The notes under the pieces were generated by a model. The model was not told the DNA's origin, searched no databases, and worked only from the letters and a program-made list of their open reading frames with translations. A program made the position numbers and the translations under genes. Below are positions 7,483-17,800 of a stretch of 64,000 bases of DNA, piece by piece. The stretch comes from an uncultured Alkaliphilus sp. (GTDB taxonomy: Bacteria > Bacillota > Clostridia > Peptostreptococcales > Natronincolaceae): contig CALJEQ010000023.1 of assembly GCA_938074565.1 (NCBI GenBank), positions 1 to 64,000 on the forward strand, in the 5' to 3' direction. The first letter of the stretch is position 1. Each line of letters opens with the position of its first letter.

Positions 7483-9618
7483 TTAAACCTTTGGAAAACT
7501 AACAATCAATTTGAATAAATCGCCATCTATTATTACTTCTAACTTTCCATTTTGTAGTTCTATAAAGCTTTTAGCTATTGCAAGCCCTAATCCTGATCCC
7601 TCTGTATTTCGAGATATATCCCCTCTTGTAAAACGTTCTGTTATTTCTGCCGTGTCAAAATTCATTTCATAGGCGGAAATGTTTTTGAATACAACACTTA
7701 CCTCCTGTTGGTTTTCTACAACATCTATATATACCCTTGAATTTGGTAGTGCATATTTCAAAGTGTTACTCATTATATTCTCAAATATCCTATAGGTTCT
7801 TCTTCCATCTAATTTACAAATAACCTTATTTTCTGGTACGTTAATTTTCATCTGTAGAGAACTGTTATTTATTTTTTCTTCTAATTCTCCTAATGTTTGT
7901 CTAAGTAAGGCAACTACATCTAACCTTTCTAAATAAAGTTCAACATTACCACTATTAGCCTTACTTGCCTCAAATAAATCCTCTATCAATATTTTTAGCC
8001 TTTTAGACTTTTTATCAAGTATGTCTATATACTCTTTCTGGGTCTCTGATGTAATGTCTTGATTTTTCATTAAATCAACATAAGTAATAATTGATGTAAG
8101 GGGGGTTTTGAGGTCATGGGATACATTTGAAATAAGCTCTGCCTTCATCTTTTGACTTTTTATTTCTTTGTCTACGGCTAACCTAAAACCTTCTTTAATA
8201 TTATTTAAATTCTTTGATATAGGACTGAACACACCTATATTTTCATCAAGTGTAATAGCAAAATTACCCTCTGCCAATTGACTGGTGGCTTCATCTAGAG
8301 ATTTAACTTTATCAATAAGCTTTAACAAATACTTAAACAAAAACACGCTATAGGCTATTGCTAAAACAAACCCAAACACAGGGAACAACGCAATAATCCA
8401 TAAAGCTAGTAGATTTATTCCCAAAATTAGTACAAGTTTTTTATGATGATCCTTTCTTATATCAATCTCCATTATTTGCTTTATAAATCTTTTACAACTT
8501 CCAAGAACTGCAAGACACATTCTTCCCACTATACCGTTGCGAAGAATCCCCTCTTTAAATCCTTTATAATAAATGTATTTAATATAAACAACGGTTAAAT
8601 AAATAAGTAAGTATAATATAAAGGTTACAGGTAAACCTATAAGATAAAAATATACATTGGCATGGTATATTACTTCCGCTACATTAAAACCATTATTACC
8701 ATTACCATTCATTGAAAATAACCCTGCCATAGATAACATTATAAACCCAAACCATAGTAAACATTTTATTTCTAGAAACATTTTATTATAAAGTCTACAT
8801 ATGGTTGCCTTGCTTTGAGAAGAATAGGGCAAGCTAAAAGCTATAATAGTTAGTATTATTATACTTATTGCCCCTATTACTAAAATTAATATTAGATAAT
8901 AGGGAATAACATAAAAACGTTTCATATTGCTGGTAAAAAGATCTTTATATCCCTCAAAATCCTTTGGAATAATATAAAAAATGTCTAAATTAGCATAGCT
9001 AGCTTGATCATCAATTCTATTAACTAGATTACTTATAAATGCCTCTTTAGGAAACTTTTTATCTAATGAATTTTCTATATCTGGCTTGCCATTTTCATCA
9101 AATCTTAAATGCAAATAAAACTGACTATCCTTAATTTCTTCTTCCAATAATTCATCAGTAACATCTGACATATTACTGACATTAACAATAGCATCCTCTC
9201 TATTACTAATATAATATTTAATGCTTTCTACATCTTCGTATGTAGCTGCATACCAATCATTACCTTCAACTTTTGTTTTAAGTAGGTATCTTGTTAATTG
9301 ACTTAGTGTGTTAGCAAAGTCATAACTTTGTATATAAGCTTCCGTATTATTTTGTGTTGGAAAAAGCTTCTCCCTAAGGGGTGAATCATAACTACCCACT
9401 GAAAGTATCGTAAATAATAATACCATTATTAATGTCGCAAATGTAGATGCTATAAATCCATTATGCCCTTTATCTGTTTTAATTTCTTTATTTGCTTTGC
9501 TTGAAAGTTTATTTTTTTCTTCATTTTCCTCAAAGTATACTTGGTTTTCTTGATTGTCTTTTTCATGCTGTTCAGTTTGATCTACATCAATTTTATTGTT
9601 GTTCAAATTTGTATCCAA
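7483..9618 (-). CDS. Membrane sensor histidine kinase (VanS-like)
   Basis: The 711-residue protein has a charged N-terminal region (about 1-52), a first membrane helix (about 55-77), an extracellular sensor region (about 78-235) and a cluster of further helices (about 238-435). A HAMP-like segment (SLDEATSQLAEGNFAITLDE) precedes a phosphoacceptor domain with the H-box SHDLKTPLTS and a HATPase domain with N-box FENIMSNTLKYA and G-box GSGLGLAIAK. All catalytic motifs are intact. The start is TTG at 9618, overlapping the end of the response regulator by 26 bases, so the two are translationally coupled. The multi-helix middle is unusually long for this class. The ligand is unknown. Confidence 0.85.
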   Translation of the reverse strand: MDTNLNNNKIDVDQTEQHEKDNQENQVYFEENEEKNKLSSKANKEIKTDKGHNGFIASTFATLIMVLLFTILSVGSYDSPLREKLFPTQNNTEAYIQSYDFANTLSQLTRYLLKTKVEGNDWYAATYEDVESIKYYISNREDAIVNVSNMSDVTDELLEEEIKDSQFYLHLRFDENGKPDIENSLDKKFPKEAFISNLVNRIDDQASYANLDIFYIIPKDFEGYKDLFTSNMKRFYVIPYYLILILVIGAISIIILTIIAFSLPYSSQSKATICRLYNKMFLEIKCLLWFGFIMLSMAGLFSMNGNGNNGFNVAEVIYHANVYFYLIGLPVTFILYLLIYLTVVYIKYIYYKGFKEGILRNGIVGRMCLAVLGSCKRFIKQIMEIDIRKDHHKKLVLILGINLLALWIIALFPVFGFVLAIAYSVFLFKYLLKLIDKVKSLDEATSQLAEGNFAITLDENIGVFSPISKNLNNIKEGFRLAVDKEIKSQKMKAELISNVSHDLKTPLTSIITYVDLMKNQDITSETQKEYIDILDKKSKRLKILIEDLFEASKANSGNVELYLERLDVVALLRQTLGELEEKINNSSLQMKINVPENKVICKLDGRRTYRIFENIMSNTLKYALPNSRVYIDVVENQQEVSVVFKNISAYEMNFDTAEITERFTRGDISRNTEGSGLGLAIAKSFIELQNGKLEVIIDGDLFKLIVSFPKV

Positions 9619-10288
9619 TACCCCACACCACCTTTAAATATTTTGGTTCCTTCGGATTAATTTCAATTTTTTCTCTAATCCTTCTTATATGAACTGTTAC
9701 TGTATCTGGATTATAGGCTGGTTCTTTCCAAACTTTTTCGTATATTTCTTCAATAGAAAATACTCTATTTGGATAACTCATAAGTAAATATAGTATTTTA
9801 TACTCTAATGGTGTGGTTTTTATTGCTTCACCATCCACCAGTACCTCTTTACTTTCATCCTTTAACTCAACACCTCCTATTTTTATAACATTTTCCTTTA
9901 CTGCTGTATCTTTTGAATAACTTGTATATCTCCTAAGATTTGAATTCACCCTAGCTAGTAATTCCATCGGATTAAATGGTTTTGTGATATAATCATCTGC
10001 ACCTATATTTAGCCCCCAAATTTTATCCATATCTTCAGATTTTGCAGAAAGAATGATAATTGGTACTGTACTGTTTTCTCTTATCTTCATTATCGCACCT
10101 GTTCCATCTAATTTGGGCATCATCATATCCATAAGAATTAAATGAATCTCTTCTTTTTCAAATATTTTTAGTGCTTCTTCACCATCATACCCTTTGAAAA
10201 CATTATAGTTTTGATTCTTTAAGTAGATTTCTATAGCATCTGTTATTTCTTTTTCATCATCAACAACAAGAATATTATGTATATGCAT
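9593..10288 (-). CDS. OmpR/VanR-family response regulator
   Basis: The 231-residue protein has an N-terminal receiver domain with acidic pair D10/D11, phosphoacceptor D54 (LILMDMMMPKLDG), S81 and K103 (YITKPF). It is followed by a winged-helix DNA-binding domain (about 130-229) ending in the typical TVTVHIRRIREKIE...WGIGYKFE. It is the partner of the histidine kinase, whose start lies within its last codons. The ATG at 10288 has a TAGGAG ribosome binding site. A 12-bp palindrome TGAGACGTCTCA lies 22 bases upstream and may be part of its own control region. Target genes cannot be told from the sequence. Confidence 0.9.
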   Translation of the reverse strand: MHIHNILVVDDEKEITDAIEIYLKNQNYNVFKGYDGEEALKIFEKEEIHLILMDMMMPKLDGTGAIMKIRENSTVPIIILSAKSEDMDKIWGLNIGADDYITKPFNPMELLARVNSNLRRYTSYSKDTAVKENVIKIGGVELKDESKEVLVDGEAIKTTPLEYKILYLLMSYPNRVFSIEEIYEKVWKEPAYNPDTVTVHIRRIREKIEINPKEPKYLKVVWGIGYKFEQQ

Positions 10289-10309
10289 ATTTTCACTCCT
10301 AAATCTTTT

Positions 10310-10321
10310 TGAGACGTCTCA
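10310..10321. promoter_or_regulatory. 12-bp palindrome upstream of the two-component operon
   Basis: TGAGACGTCTCA is a perfect palindrome located between the likely promoter region and the ribosome binding site of the response regulator gene. It could be an operator, but a single short palindrome can occur by chance. Confidence 0.25.
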
Positions 10322-10400
10322 TTTATATACTAACATAGACTTTCTAAATTTTTACTATTATAATCCTTACAAATTTCTTAAGAAAGACATATATATTTAT

Positions 10401-10449
10401 AAAAAGACTTCGCCTTTTATCCTCTATTTCAAAGGTTATTAGCGAAGTC
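10401..10449 (-). terminator. Terminator of the radical SAM/GyrI-like operon
   Basis: On the minus strand GACTTCGC and GCGAAGTC form an 8-bp GC-rich stem with a long loop, followed directly by TTTTTATA. It lies after the stop of the radical SAM gene at 10477. Confidence 0.7.
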
Positions 10450-10476
10450 ATTATATGTTGCTTATTTACCCATTAG

Positions 10477-11361
10477 TTACAGAAATGACATTTGTTCATT
10501 CTCGTACTTACTTTTTAGTGCTTGTCTAATATCAGCCATCTTGTATAATAATCCATATTTCTTACATTCAGTAACCAAAACATCCCATAGTTGACGTTGA
10601 TTAGGGGAATAGCATTCATAACTGTTTCCATATGTTTTAATATATTTCTGCTTTAAACCTGGAAATAACCTGTCTAGTTGTTGGTAGTAATGTATCCTCT
10701 GATTTTGTCTTAAGGTTACTCCAAGACATGGAATAACAAATTTAGCACCACTTTCAGCCGAAGTCCTTGTAATTAATCTAATATTATCTACACTATCATT
10801 AATAAATGGCAATATAGGCCAAAGCATTACCCCTGTAAAAATACCTGCTTGTGAGATTTTTTCTAATGCTACTAAGCGTTTTGACGTTTCTACCACATTG
10901 GGTTCTACTTTTTTACAAAGCTCATCATCATAGGTTGTAATGGTAAATTTAACCATCGATGGTGAATGCTTTTTTATTTTTTCTAACAAATCAATATCTC
11001 TAGCCACTAAGTCTGATTTTGTAAGTAAACTTACGCCAAACCCATGCCTATTGATGAGTTCTAATGCACCTCTAGTAAGCTTGTGCTTGGCTTCTAATGG
11101 GTTATATGGGTCACTCATAGCACCAGTCGCTATAATTCCCTTCTTTTTCTTTGTCATCAGTTCTTTTTGTAAAAGTAATAAAGTATCTTCTTTTCCCCTT
11201 ACCTCATCAAAGTTATCAATTCTATAACACTGACTTCTGGAATCACAATAGATACAGCCATGACTGCAACCTTTATAGATATTCATTCCATAATTGCTAC
11301 CAAACCAACTATCACCATTTGACCAATTAGATAATATGGTTTTTGCTTTAATATATTTCAT
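10477..11361 (-). CDS. Radical SAM protein of the SPL-like family
   Basis: The 294-residue protein has the cluster-binding motif CSHGCIYC (Cys32, Cys36, Cys39) followed by the SPL-family features IYKGCSHG, a GAMSDPYNPLEA segment and LLTKSDLVARDIDLL. This family is related to spore photoproduct lyase and to Rv2578c; most members have no assigned substrate. The iron-sulfur motif is intact, so the enzyme should bind a 4Fe-4S cluster and SAM. The start overlaps the last four bases of the GyrI-like gene (ATGA-type), so the two are co-transcribed and translationally coupled. A joint role in DNA or small-molecule handling is possible but unproven. Confidence 0.8.
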   Translation of the reverse strand: MKYIKAKTILSNWSNGDSWFGSNYGMNIYKGCSHGCIYCDSRSQCYRIDNFDEVRGKEDTLLLLQKELMTKKKKGIIATGAMSDPYNPLEAKHKLTRGALELINRHGFGVSLLTKSDLVARDIDLLEKIKKHSPSMVKFTITTYDDELCKKVEPNVVETSKRLVALEKISQAGIFTGVMLWPILPFINDSVDNIRLITRTSAESGAKFVIPCLGVTLRQNQRIHYYQQLDRLFPGLKQKYIKTYGNSYECYSPNQRQLWDVLVTECKKYGLLYKMADIRQALKSKYENEQMSFL

Positions 11362-11993
11362 ACTATTTCCCTATGGTTACTTTTTTTGATGGGTTGCCTA
11401 ATAATGGTCTTCATCTTTTCAGGAGTACATCGTCTTGGGTCAGATAGATATATTTCATGGTGAAGTCCAGTTAACTCATACCCTTCTTCCGTAATAAACT
11501 TGTGGAGTTTCTCTATTGTTGGTGCTTCATCACAATAGGGTCCTATGTGCATTATTTGTGCAACAAGACCTTCATTATATTCTTTATAGACCACTTTAGA
11601 AAGAGATGGTAATTCTTTCTTTTTAGCAACTTCTTCTAATGCTGTAGTTACATGCTCCATTGTCACAATATCTGGTTGCATAATCATCATAGTCCATTTC
11701 CATAATTCTTTATTATCCACTAAAAAATTGTTCATATCATCAGCCCACCATAGTCCTTCTAATGGCATAACTCCATAATCTATATTTTCTTCACCTTTTT
11801 TTAGCATAAATTTAATTGTATATGATACACTGAACAATGCTTCTACGGCATCTTGATATTCTTTAGAAGTATTTGGATCTCCTACACCATCAATCATAAG
11901 ATAATTTAATTTTGGAACTTCTAAAATTGATATTTTCTTTACGGACTGTCCATAGAATTCTTTATATATTTTTTTATAATCTTTTTTTTCCAT
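11358..11993 (-). CDS. GyrI-like domain protein
   Basis: The 211-residue protein has the pattern of stand-alone GyrI-like (SOUL/effector-binding) proteins: PKLNYLMIDGVGDPN near the N-terminus, EALFSVSYTIKFMLKK, and MPLEGLWWADD. GyrI-like folds bind small molecules or, in a few cases, hydrolyse cyclopropanoids. There is no DNA-binding domain, so it is not a transcription factor of the usual MerR/AraC type. It is the first gene of a two-gene unit with the SPL-like radical SAM gene (4-bp overlap). The start has a GGGG-type site in the upstream AAAAGGGG stretch. The 240 bases between it and the divergent ABC gene show no riboswitch. Confidence 0.75.
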   Translation of the reverse strand: MEKKDYKKIYKEFYGQSVKKISILEVPKLNYLMIDGVGDPNTSKEYQDAVEALFSVSYTIKFMLKKGEENIDYGVMPLEGLWWADDMNNFLVDNKELWKWTMMIMQPDIVTMEHVTTALEEVAKKKELPSLSKVVYKEYNEGLVAQIMHIGPYCDEAPTIEKLHKFITEEGYELTGLHHEIYLSDPRRCTPEKMKTIIRQPIKKSNHREIV

Positions 11994-12235
11994 GTTATTT
12001 CCCCTTTTGTATCTTTTTTTAATTTACCTATTCATACTAATAATATTTCTTTTAATTATTCTATATCCCTCCTTATTTCTGCCTTTTCTTTAAACAATTT
12101 ATTTCCATGTTGGCTACATTAACTTTTTAATCTTCTTCTATATGATTCTTGCTAAGGAACACATTTTCCCCTCCAGCATAATATGTACCATACAGTTTAC
12201 TATGCAATTTTTTGTGCTAAGAAAGGAGGTTACTT

Positions 12236-13021
12236 ATGGAGCAAAAAGAGTTCGTTAATGTTAAAAACATTTCAATGACTTACCATACACTATCGGAAGA
12301 AACTAAAGCCTTAAACAATCTCACCTTCGAAGCCAAAAGAGGCGAAATTGTTGCTTTAGTGGGCCCCAGTGGTTGTGGAAAGTCTACTATTTTATCTATA
12401 ATTGCCGGCTTGATTAAGCCCACTTCTGGTGAGGTATCTATTGATGGGAAAAAAGTTGAAGGAACAAATAAAAAGATCGGCTATATGTTTCAAAGCGACC
12501 ATTTATTCCAATGGCGTAATATCTTAGCTAATGTATTAATAGGATTAGAAATACAAAACAAAGTAAATGAAGAAAACGTCACTAGGGTAACTAAACTTTT
12601 GGATACCTATGGATTAGGGGACTTCAAGAAACATTATCCTCATCAATTATCTGGAGGAATGAGACAGAGGGTTGCCCTCATTCGCACACTGGCAACTGAA
12701 CCTGATCTTTTATTGTTGGATGAGCCTTTTTCTGCCCTAGATTACCAAAGTCGCTTGGCGGTAAGTGATGATATTGCTAGAATTATTAAGAAGGAAGGAA
12801 AAACAGCAATAATGGTTACCCATGACATAGCAGAAGCCATATCCATGTCAGACCGTGTTATCGTTTTATCAAACCGACCTGCCACTGTAAAAAGTATATA
12901 TGATATTAAACTAACCTGTAATGAAGGTGAAGAATTCTCCCCAATTAAATGTCGTGAAGCCCCAGAATTTAGACATTATTTCAATAATATATGGAGGGAG
13001 TTGGATGTCTATGTTCAATAA
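12236..13021 (+). CDS. ABC transporter ATP-binding protein (nitrate/sulfonate/pyrimidine-type)
   Basis: The 261-residue subunit has Walker A GPSGCGKS, Q-loop FQSDHLFQW, signature LSGGMRQR, Walker B LLLLDEPFSALD and the switch His in VTHD, all intact. The family (SsuB/TauB/ThiZ-like) powers uptake of sulfonates, nitrate or thiamine precursors. The start has an excellent AAAGGAGG ribosome binding site. The stop codon overlaps the start of the permease gene by 17 bases. The QW after the Q-loop is common in the taurine/pyrimidine-precursor branch but does not settle the substrate. Confidence 0.9.
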   Translation: MEQKEFVNVKNISMTYHTLSEETKALNNLTFEAKRGEIVALVGPSGCGKSTILSIIAGLIKPTSGEVSIDGKKVEGTNKKIGYMFQSDHLFQWRNILANVLIGLEIQNKVNEENVTRVTKLLDTYGLGDFKKHYPHQLSGGMRQRVALIRTLATEPDLLLLDEPFSALDYQSRLAVSDDIARIIKKEGKTAIMVTHDIAEAISMSDRVIVLSNRPATVKSIYDIKLTCNEGEEFSPIKCREAPEFRHYFNNIWRELDVYVQ

Positions 13022-13835
13022 AAGTAAGTATTTAAATGATACAGACTACTCTCCCAGTCATAAGGAATTTCTAAAGTCAGTTGGTCAATATAAACTTAAA
13101 ATCAAGCTATTTCAAGTAGGTATTTTAGTTGCTTTTTTAGTTTTATGGGAGGTGGCAGCTACTTTTAAATGGATTGATCCTTTTTTCATCAGCAAGCCTT
13201 CTTCAATCTTTAATTTAATTGTTAATCTTTCAAGGGATGGTTCACTCTTTAAACATACTGCAATTTCAGTAACAGAGGTTATAATTGGTTTTGTATTAGG
13301 AACTATTATAGGTACTTCCTTTGCTATTTTACTATGGTGGTCTGATTTTGTAGCTAAAGTTTTTGACCCCTATTTGGTGGTTTTAAATGCTTTACCTAAA
13401 ATTGCCCTTGGCCCCATTATTATTATTTGGGCAGGTGCTGGTATGAGGGGAATTATTGTAACTGCCATTACTATATCTTTAGTGGTGACAATACTCTCCA
13501 CCTATAACGGTTTTAAAGAAGTAGATTCTGAAAAAATTAAAATGCTTAAAACCTTTGGGGCTACTAAATTTCAGATATTGCAGAAGGTGGTTTTCCCCTC
13601 CACTATTCCCAATATGATTAATACTATGAAAATTAATATAGGCATGTCTTGGATTGGGGTTATTGTTGGAGAGTTTCTAGTTTCTAAAGCTGGTTTAGGT
13701 TATTTAATTGTGTATGGTGGGCAAGTATTTAGATTAGACATTGTTATGGCAGGGGTTATTATTTTAGCTGTTGCTACTGCTTTGATGTATCAGTTGATTG
13801 CTAAGTTGGAGGGTAGGTTTGTTAAGTGGAGATAG
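13005..13835 (+). CDS. ABC transporter permease (nitrate/sulfonate/pyrimidine-type)
   Basis: The 276-residue protein begins MSMFNKSKYLND; ATG 13005 is chosen because GGAGGGAG lies just upstream, while an earlier ATG in the same frame lies deep in the preceding gene. It has about six membrane helices, starting at QVGILVAFLVLWEVAA, and the EAA-loop sequence DSEKIKMLKTFGATKFQILQ that contacts the ATPase, followed by KVVFPSTIPNMI. This is the SsuC/TauC/ThiX family. No periplasmic-type substrate-binding protein gene is adjacent on either side, so the receptor is encoded elsewhere or lost. A terminator follows at 13861. Confidence 0.88.
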   Translation: MSMFNKSKYLNDTDYSPSHKEFLKSVGQYKLKIKLFQVGILVAFLVLWEVAATFKWIDPFFISKPSSIFNLIVNLSRDGSLFKHTAISVTEVIIGFVLGTIIGTSFAILLWWSDFVAKVFDPYLVVLNALPKIALGPIIIIWAGAGMRGIIVTAITISLVVTILSTYNGFKEVDSEKIKMLKTFGATKFQILQKVVFPSTIPNMINTMKINIGMSWIGVIVGEFLVSKAGLGYLIVYGGQVFRLDIVMAGVIILAVATALMYQLIAKLEGRFVKWR

Positions 13836-13860
13836 AACAAAGAGGAACTCTATCATATTT

Positions 13861-13897
13861 AAGCGTTGTAAGATTTTTTCCTACAACGCTTTTATTA
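13861..13897 (+). terminator. Terminator of the ABC importer genes
   Basis: The arms AGCGTTGTA and TACAACGCT form a 9-bp stem with a T-rich loop, followed by TTTATTATATTT. It lies 26 bases after the permease stop codon. Confidence 0.75.
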
Positions 13898-14019
13898 TAT
13901 TTAATATTAATATAGATCATATACCTTGACATTTCAACAAGCAGTTTGTTAACATAATAAAAGACAATATAATTATTATACCTAACTATAATAAAATAAA
14001 ATAATAAGGTGTGAAAACA

Positions 14020-14778
14020 TTGAGAGTATTCGCAATTTCAGATTTACATGTAGACTACCAAAAAAACCGCCAATGGTTTGACGAGCTTTCCTCCAGTGAT
14101 TATAAAAATGATGTTTTAATTATTGCAGGTGATATTACCTGTAATATTCTATTACTTGTAAAAACCCTCTCTGACTTGTCTAATAAATTCTTTAAAGTAT
14201 TTTTTGTGCCTGGAAACCATGACCTGTGGGTTGCAAGAAGTAATGAAAAAGATTCAATTTCTCGATTTCATTTAATCATTAAAATGATGAAGGAATGTGG
14301 CGTTATAATGGAACCCTATCAGATGGATGAACTTTCTATTGTTCCACTATTCGGATGGTATGATTATTCTTTTGGAACTCCTATTCAAGAACTAAAAGAT
14401 ATTTGGATGGATTTTATTGCCTGTAACTGGCCCGATGGATTTGATGATGTTTCGTTAACAAAACATTTTACCTCCCTTAATAAAGATAGACTTTTTAAAA
14501 CAACAAAATTTGTAATTTCTTTTTCACACTTTTTACCCCGTATTGATGTAATGCCCAGCTTTATACCCCCCAGTAAAAAAATACTTTATCCAATTCTTGG
14601 AACATATGAATTAGAGAGACAAATTAGAAAGTTAGGCTCTAATATACATATTTATGGCCATAGTCATGTTAATAGATTCAAAAAACTAGATGGTATACTA
14701 TATATAAATAATGCTTTTGGTTATCCCAATGAAACACGAATTACTAGAAAAGAATTATTATGTGTATATGAGAAATAA
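14020..14778 (+). CDS. Metallophosphoesterase
   Basis: The protein of about 252 residues has the calcineurin-like metal-binding motifs in order: ISDLHVDY, AGDIT, PGNHDLW, SFSHFLP and GHSHVNR. It should bind two divalent metals and cleave a phosphoester; the substrate is unknown and related clostridial proteins are annotated only by fold. The start is uncertain: TTG at 14020 gives MRVFAISDLHVDY with AAGGTG at good spacing, whereas GTG at 14011 adds three residues but would overlap that site. It is monocistronic with a terminator at 14780-14820, which it shares with the end of the NRPS cluster on the other strand. It has no obvious link to the cluster. Confidence 0.8.
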   Translation: MRVFAISDLHVDYQKNRQWFDELSSSDYKNDVLIIAGDITCNILLLVKTLSDLSNKFFKVFFVPGNHDLWVARSNEKDSISRFHLIIKMMKECGVIMEPYQMDELSIVPLFGWYDYSFGTPIQELKDIWMDFIACNWPDGFDDVSLTKHFTSLNKDRLFKTTKFVISFSHFLPRIDVMPSFIPPSKKILYPILGTYELERQIRKLGSNIHIYGHSHVNRFKKLDGILYINNAFGYPNETRITRKELLCVYEK

Positions 14779-14779
14779 A

Positions 14780-14820
14780 ACAGCTCTTCTTTAGATGAAA
14801 AAGAAGAGCTGTTTTTTTAT
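14780..14820. terminator. Bidirectional terminator at the end of the NRPS cluster
   Basis: The arms CAGCTCTTCTT and AAGAAGAGCTG form an 11-bp stem, flanked by AAAA on the left and GTTTTTTT on the right. It ends both the metallophosphoesterase transcript and the long minus-strand cluster transcript. Confidence 0.85.
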
Positions 14821-14870
14821 TATTTATTTAATCTAATTACTGCATATAATGATTATGCTATACCTCGCCT

Positions 14871-17800
14871 CTATTTATTGGCATCAATTACTTTAATAAT
14901 TGTTTCAGCAAGGGTTTTTACATGGGGTTCTTTAAGGGCTGAAATATGATTACCGGGTATTTCAACTACCTTTAAAGGGTTTACAATATAGTTTTTCCAA
15001 TTTTCTGGCTGACTTTTCTTTTCTTCTCTAGGTTTAAAGAAACTAGTATCGGTATATATTTTTGTTGGTTCATACCTATTTCTAGCACCATCAAGGGTTC
15101 TTATTGTATTTATTGTTTTTATCAAGATTTCCACATTACTATAGGCATACTCTGGTATTATGTTAAGCATATCAGATTTCATATATGATTTAACTTCAGT
15201 CGTTTTTAATGATAATTCTTTAAAGTAATCTCTAACTGTACTCCATACCTTTTCTGCACTATCAATTTCTTTTATTCTTTTATTGAAATAATTATCCTTT
15301 ATGAAGGATTTAACAAATTCCTTTTCCGTTTCTACTGTAAACTTGCCACCTTTTTCAGTTGCATTCTTCAATAAAAACGTGTCAATTAAAATAAGCTGTT
15401 GAACTTTTTCTCCTATTGCTTCTAATTGTTTAGTTATTTCATAGGCAATAGTACCACCTGTACTCCAACCAATAATAAAATAGGGCCCCTGTTTCTGTAC
15501 TAGTTTAATTTTTTCTATATACCTAATAGCTAATTCCTTTATACTTATATTTACAGGTGCATATTTACACAATTCTCCCATCTGAATACCATATACGTTA
15601 TAACTGTATTTTAAATAATTACTTAATTCAATATAGCCACCCACTTCACCAGTTCCATCATGTATAAAAAATAAATTGTGTTTTGAATTAACTCCAGATT
15701 TTAATAGCACTACATTTTCATCATTTATTAACGCTACATTATTTATAGAATCTAGTATACTTACTGCTAACCCTTTTATTGTAGGGTATTTAAAAATAGT
15801 TGTTAAATCCAATTGGATACTCCATATTTGGCTTATCTTAGCAGATAATGTAATTGCCTTTAGGGAGTGTCCTCCTATTTCAAAGAAATTGTCTATAATA
15901 CTAATTTTATCAAGACTCAATAGTTGTTTCCATATTTCCAGAAGTCTTTCTTCTGTAGAATTGGTTGGTTCTTCAAAGCTTATTCCACTCTTAACTTCAC
16001 CTGTAATCTTCGTCAATGCTTTTCTATCTATCTTACCATTTGATGTTAAAGGTAATTTCTCTAACTGAATAAAGTAAGATGGTATCATATAGTCTGGCAA
16101 TTGAGAAGATAAATGTTGTCTTATTTCTAATACTGTCATTTCTTTTTCTGCTACTATATAGGCTGCTAATTCTTTATTCCCATCAGCATCTTCTTTAACT
16201 AATAAAATTGCATCTGTAATAAATTCGTTTTGAAGCAGTTTACTTTCAATTTCCCCTAACTCTATTCTAAAACCTCTAATCTTTACTTGATGGTCTATTC
16301 TACCCAAAAACTCTATATTACCATCAGATAGCCACTTGGCTAAATCTCCTGTTTTAAACATCTTTTCACCAGGTACAAAAGGATTATCTATAAATTTTTC
16401 TGCTGTTAGTTCTGGTCTATTTAAGTAACCTCTAGCAAGTCCATCCCCTGTTATGTATAATTCTCCCACTACTCCTATAGGTTGTAATGTATTATCTTTA
16501 CTTAGAATATAGGTTTTTACATTATTAATTGGTTTTCCTAGCGATATTTGTTTTTCAATAATACAAGGAGTAGTTAATGTATCTACAGTTGTTTCAGTAG
16601 GTCCATAATGGTTATATAATGTATATCCTTTTGAAATGATGTGGTCTTTTAGTTCATTACTTAATTGATCTCCACCACAGGTAACTACTTTTAGACTTTT
16701 AAGTTTTTCTCCCTCACCCAAAAGTTCCTTTAAAGTAGCTGGGACAAATTGTGCAAATTGAATTTCATTCTTTTTTATAAACTCCTTAAACTTTCCTTTA
16801 TCCAGTATCACTTCTTTAGACGGTATATAAATTGTTCCACCGTTTAAAAGTGCTCCTTGTATTTGCTCAACTGATACATCAAAGGTTACATTTGTACTTT
16901 GTATAATATTTTTATTTTTAGTAATATTATATTTTTCGTTTAACCAATAACATAAGTTAATAACACTTTTATGTTCTATCATTACACCTTTAGGTTCTCC
17001 TGTTGAGCCTGAAGTATAAATAATATAGGCTAGGTCTTTTGTTGTATTAATGTTATTTAAATTATCTCCATTACCAATGTAGCATTCTTCATTATCCAAT
17101 GGAATGGTGGTTACAATGCCTTCTAATTCCCCCAATAGCCACGAATGAGCGAGTAATACTTGTGCTTTACTATCTACTAACATATAAGCTATTCTCTCCT
17201 GGGGATAAGTTGGATCTATTGGCAGATAAGCTCCACCCGCCTTTAATATAGCCATAATACCAATTATCATATTTAATGAAGGCTCCACCATAATACCTAC
17301 TATGGTATCGGGCTTAACCCCTCTATCCCTTAATACTCTGGCTAATGAATTTGCCTTTTCATTTAGTTCTTTATAGGTTAAGAACTGTTCTTTAAATACT
17401 ACTGCTGTATTTAATGGAGTTCTTTCTACCTGTTGTTCAAATAGTTGGTGTATGGTTTTATCCTTAGGGTAATTTGCTTTTGTATTATTAAACTCATAAA
17501 GAACTTGTTGTTTTTCTTTAACTGTTAGCATATCAATATCTGCCAATTTGATATGTTGATTTTCTGCAACTTCTTCTACTATTTTTATAAAGTGTGTTCC
17601 TAATCGTTCCATTGTTTCTCTGTTAAATAGCTGGGTAGAATACTGCAAATCAAAAACAATTTCTTTTTCCATTTCTATAACAGATAGGGTCATATCAAAT
17701 TTTGATATTTTTGTATTTATATCATTATCAGTTAATTTAAGCCCTATAATATCTGTCTCTTTTTTCTCTATTTTTTGTAGTGCAAACATTACATCAAATA

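Noticed and set aside
11994-12235. TPP or other riboswitch upstream of the ABC importer
   Set aside because: No CTGAGA-type core or other recognisable riboswitch motif was seen in the 240 bases.
12921-13004. Longer start for the ABC permease inside the ATPase gene
   Set aside because: It has no ribosome binding site, and GGAGGGAG precedes the ATG at 13005.
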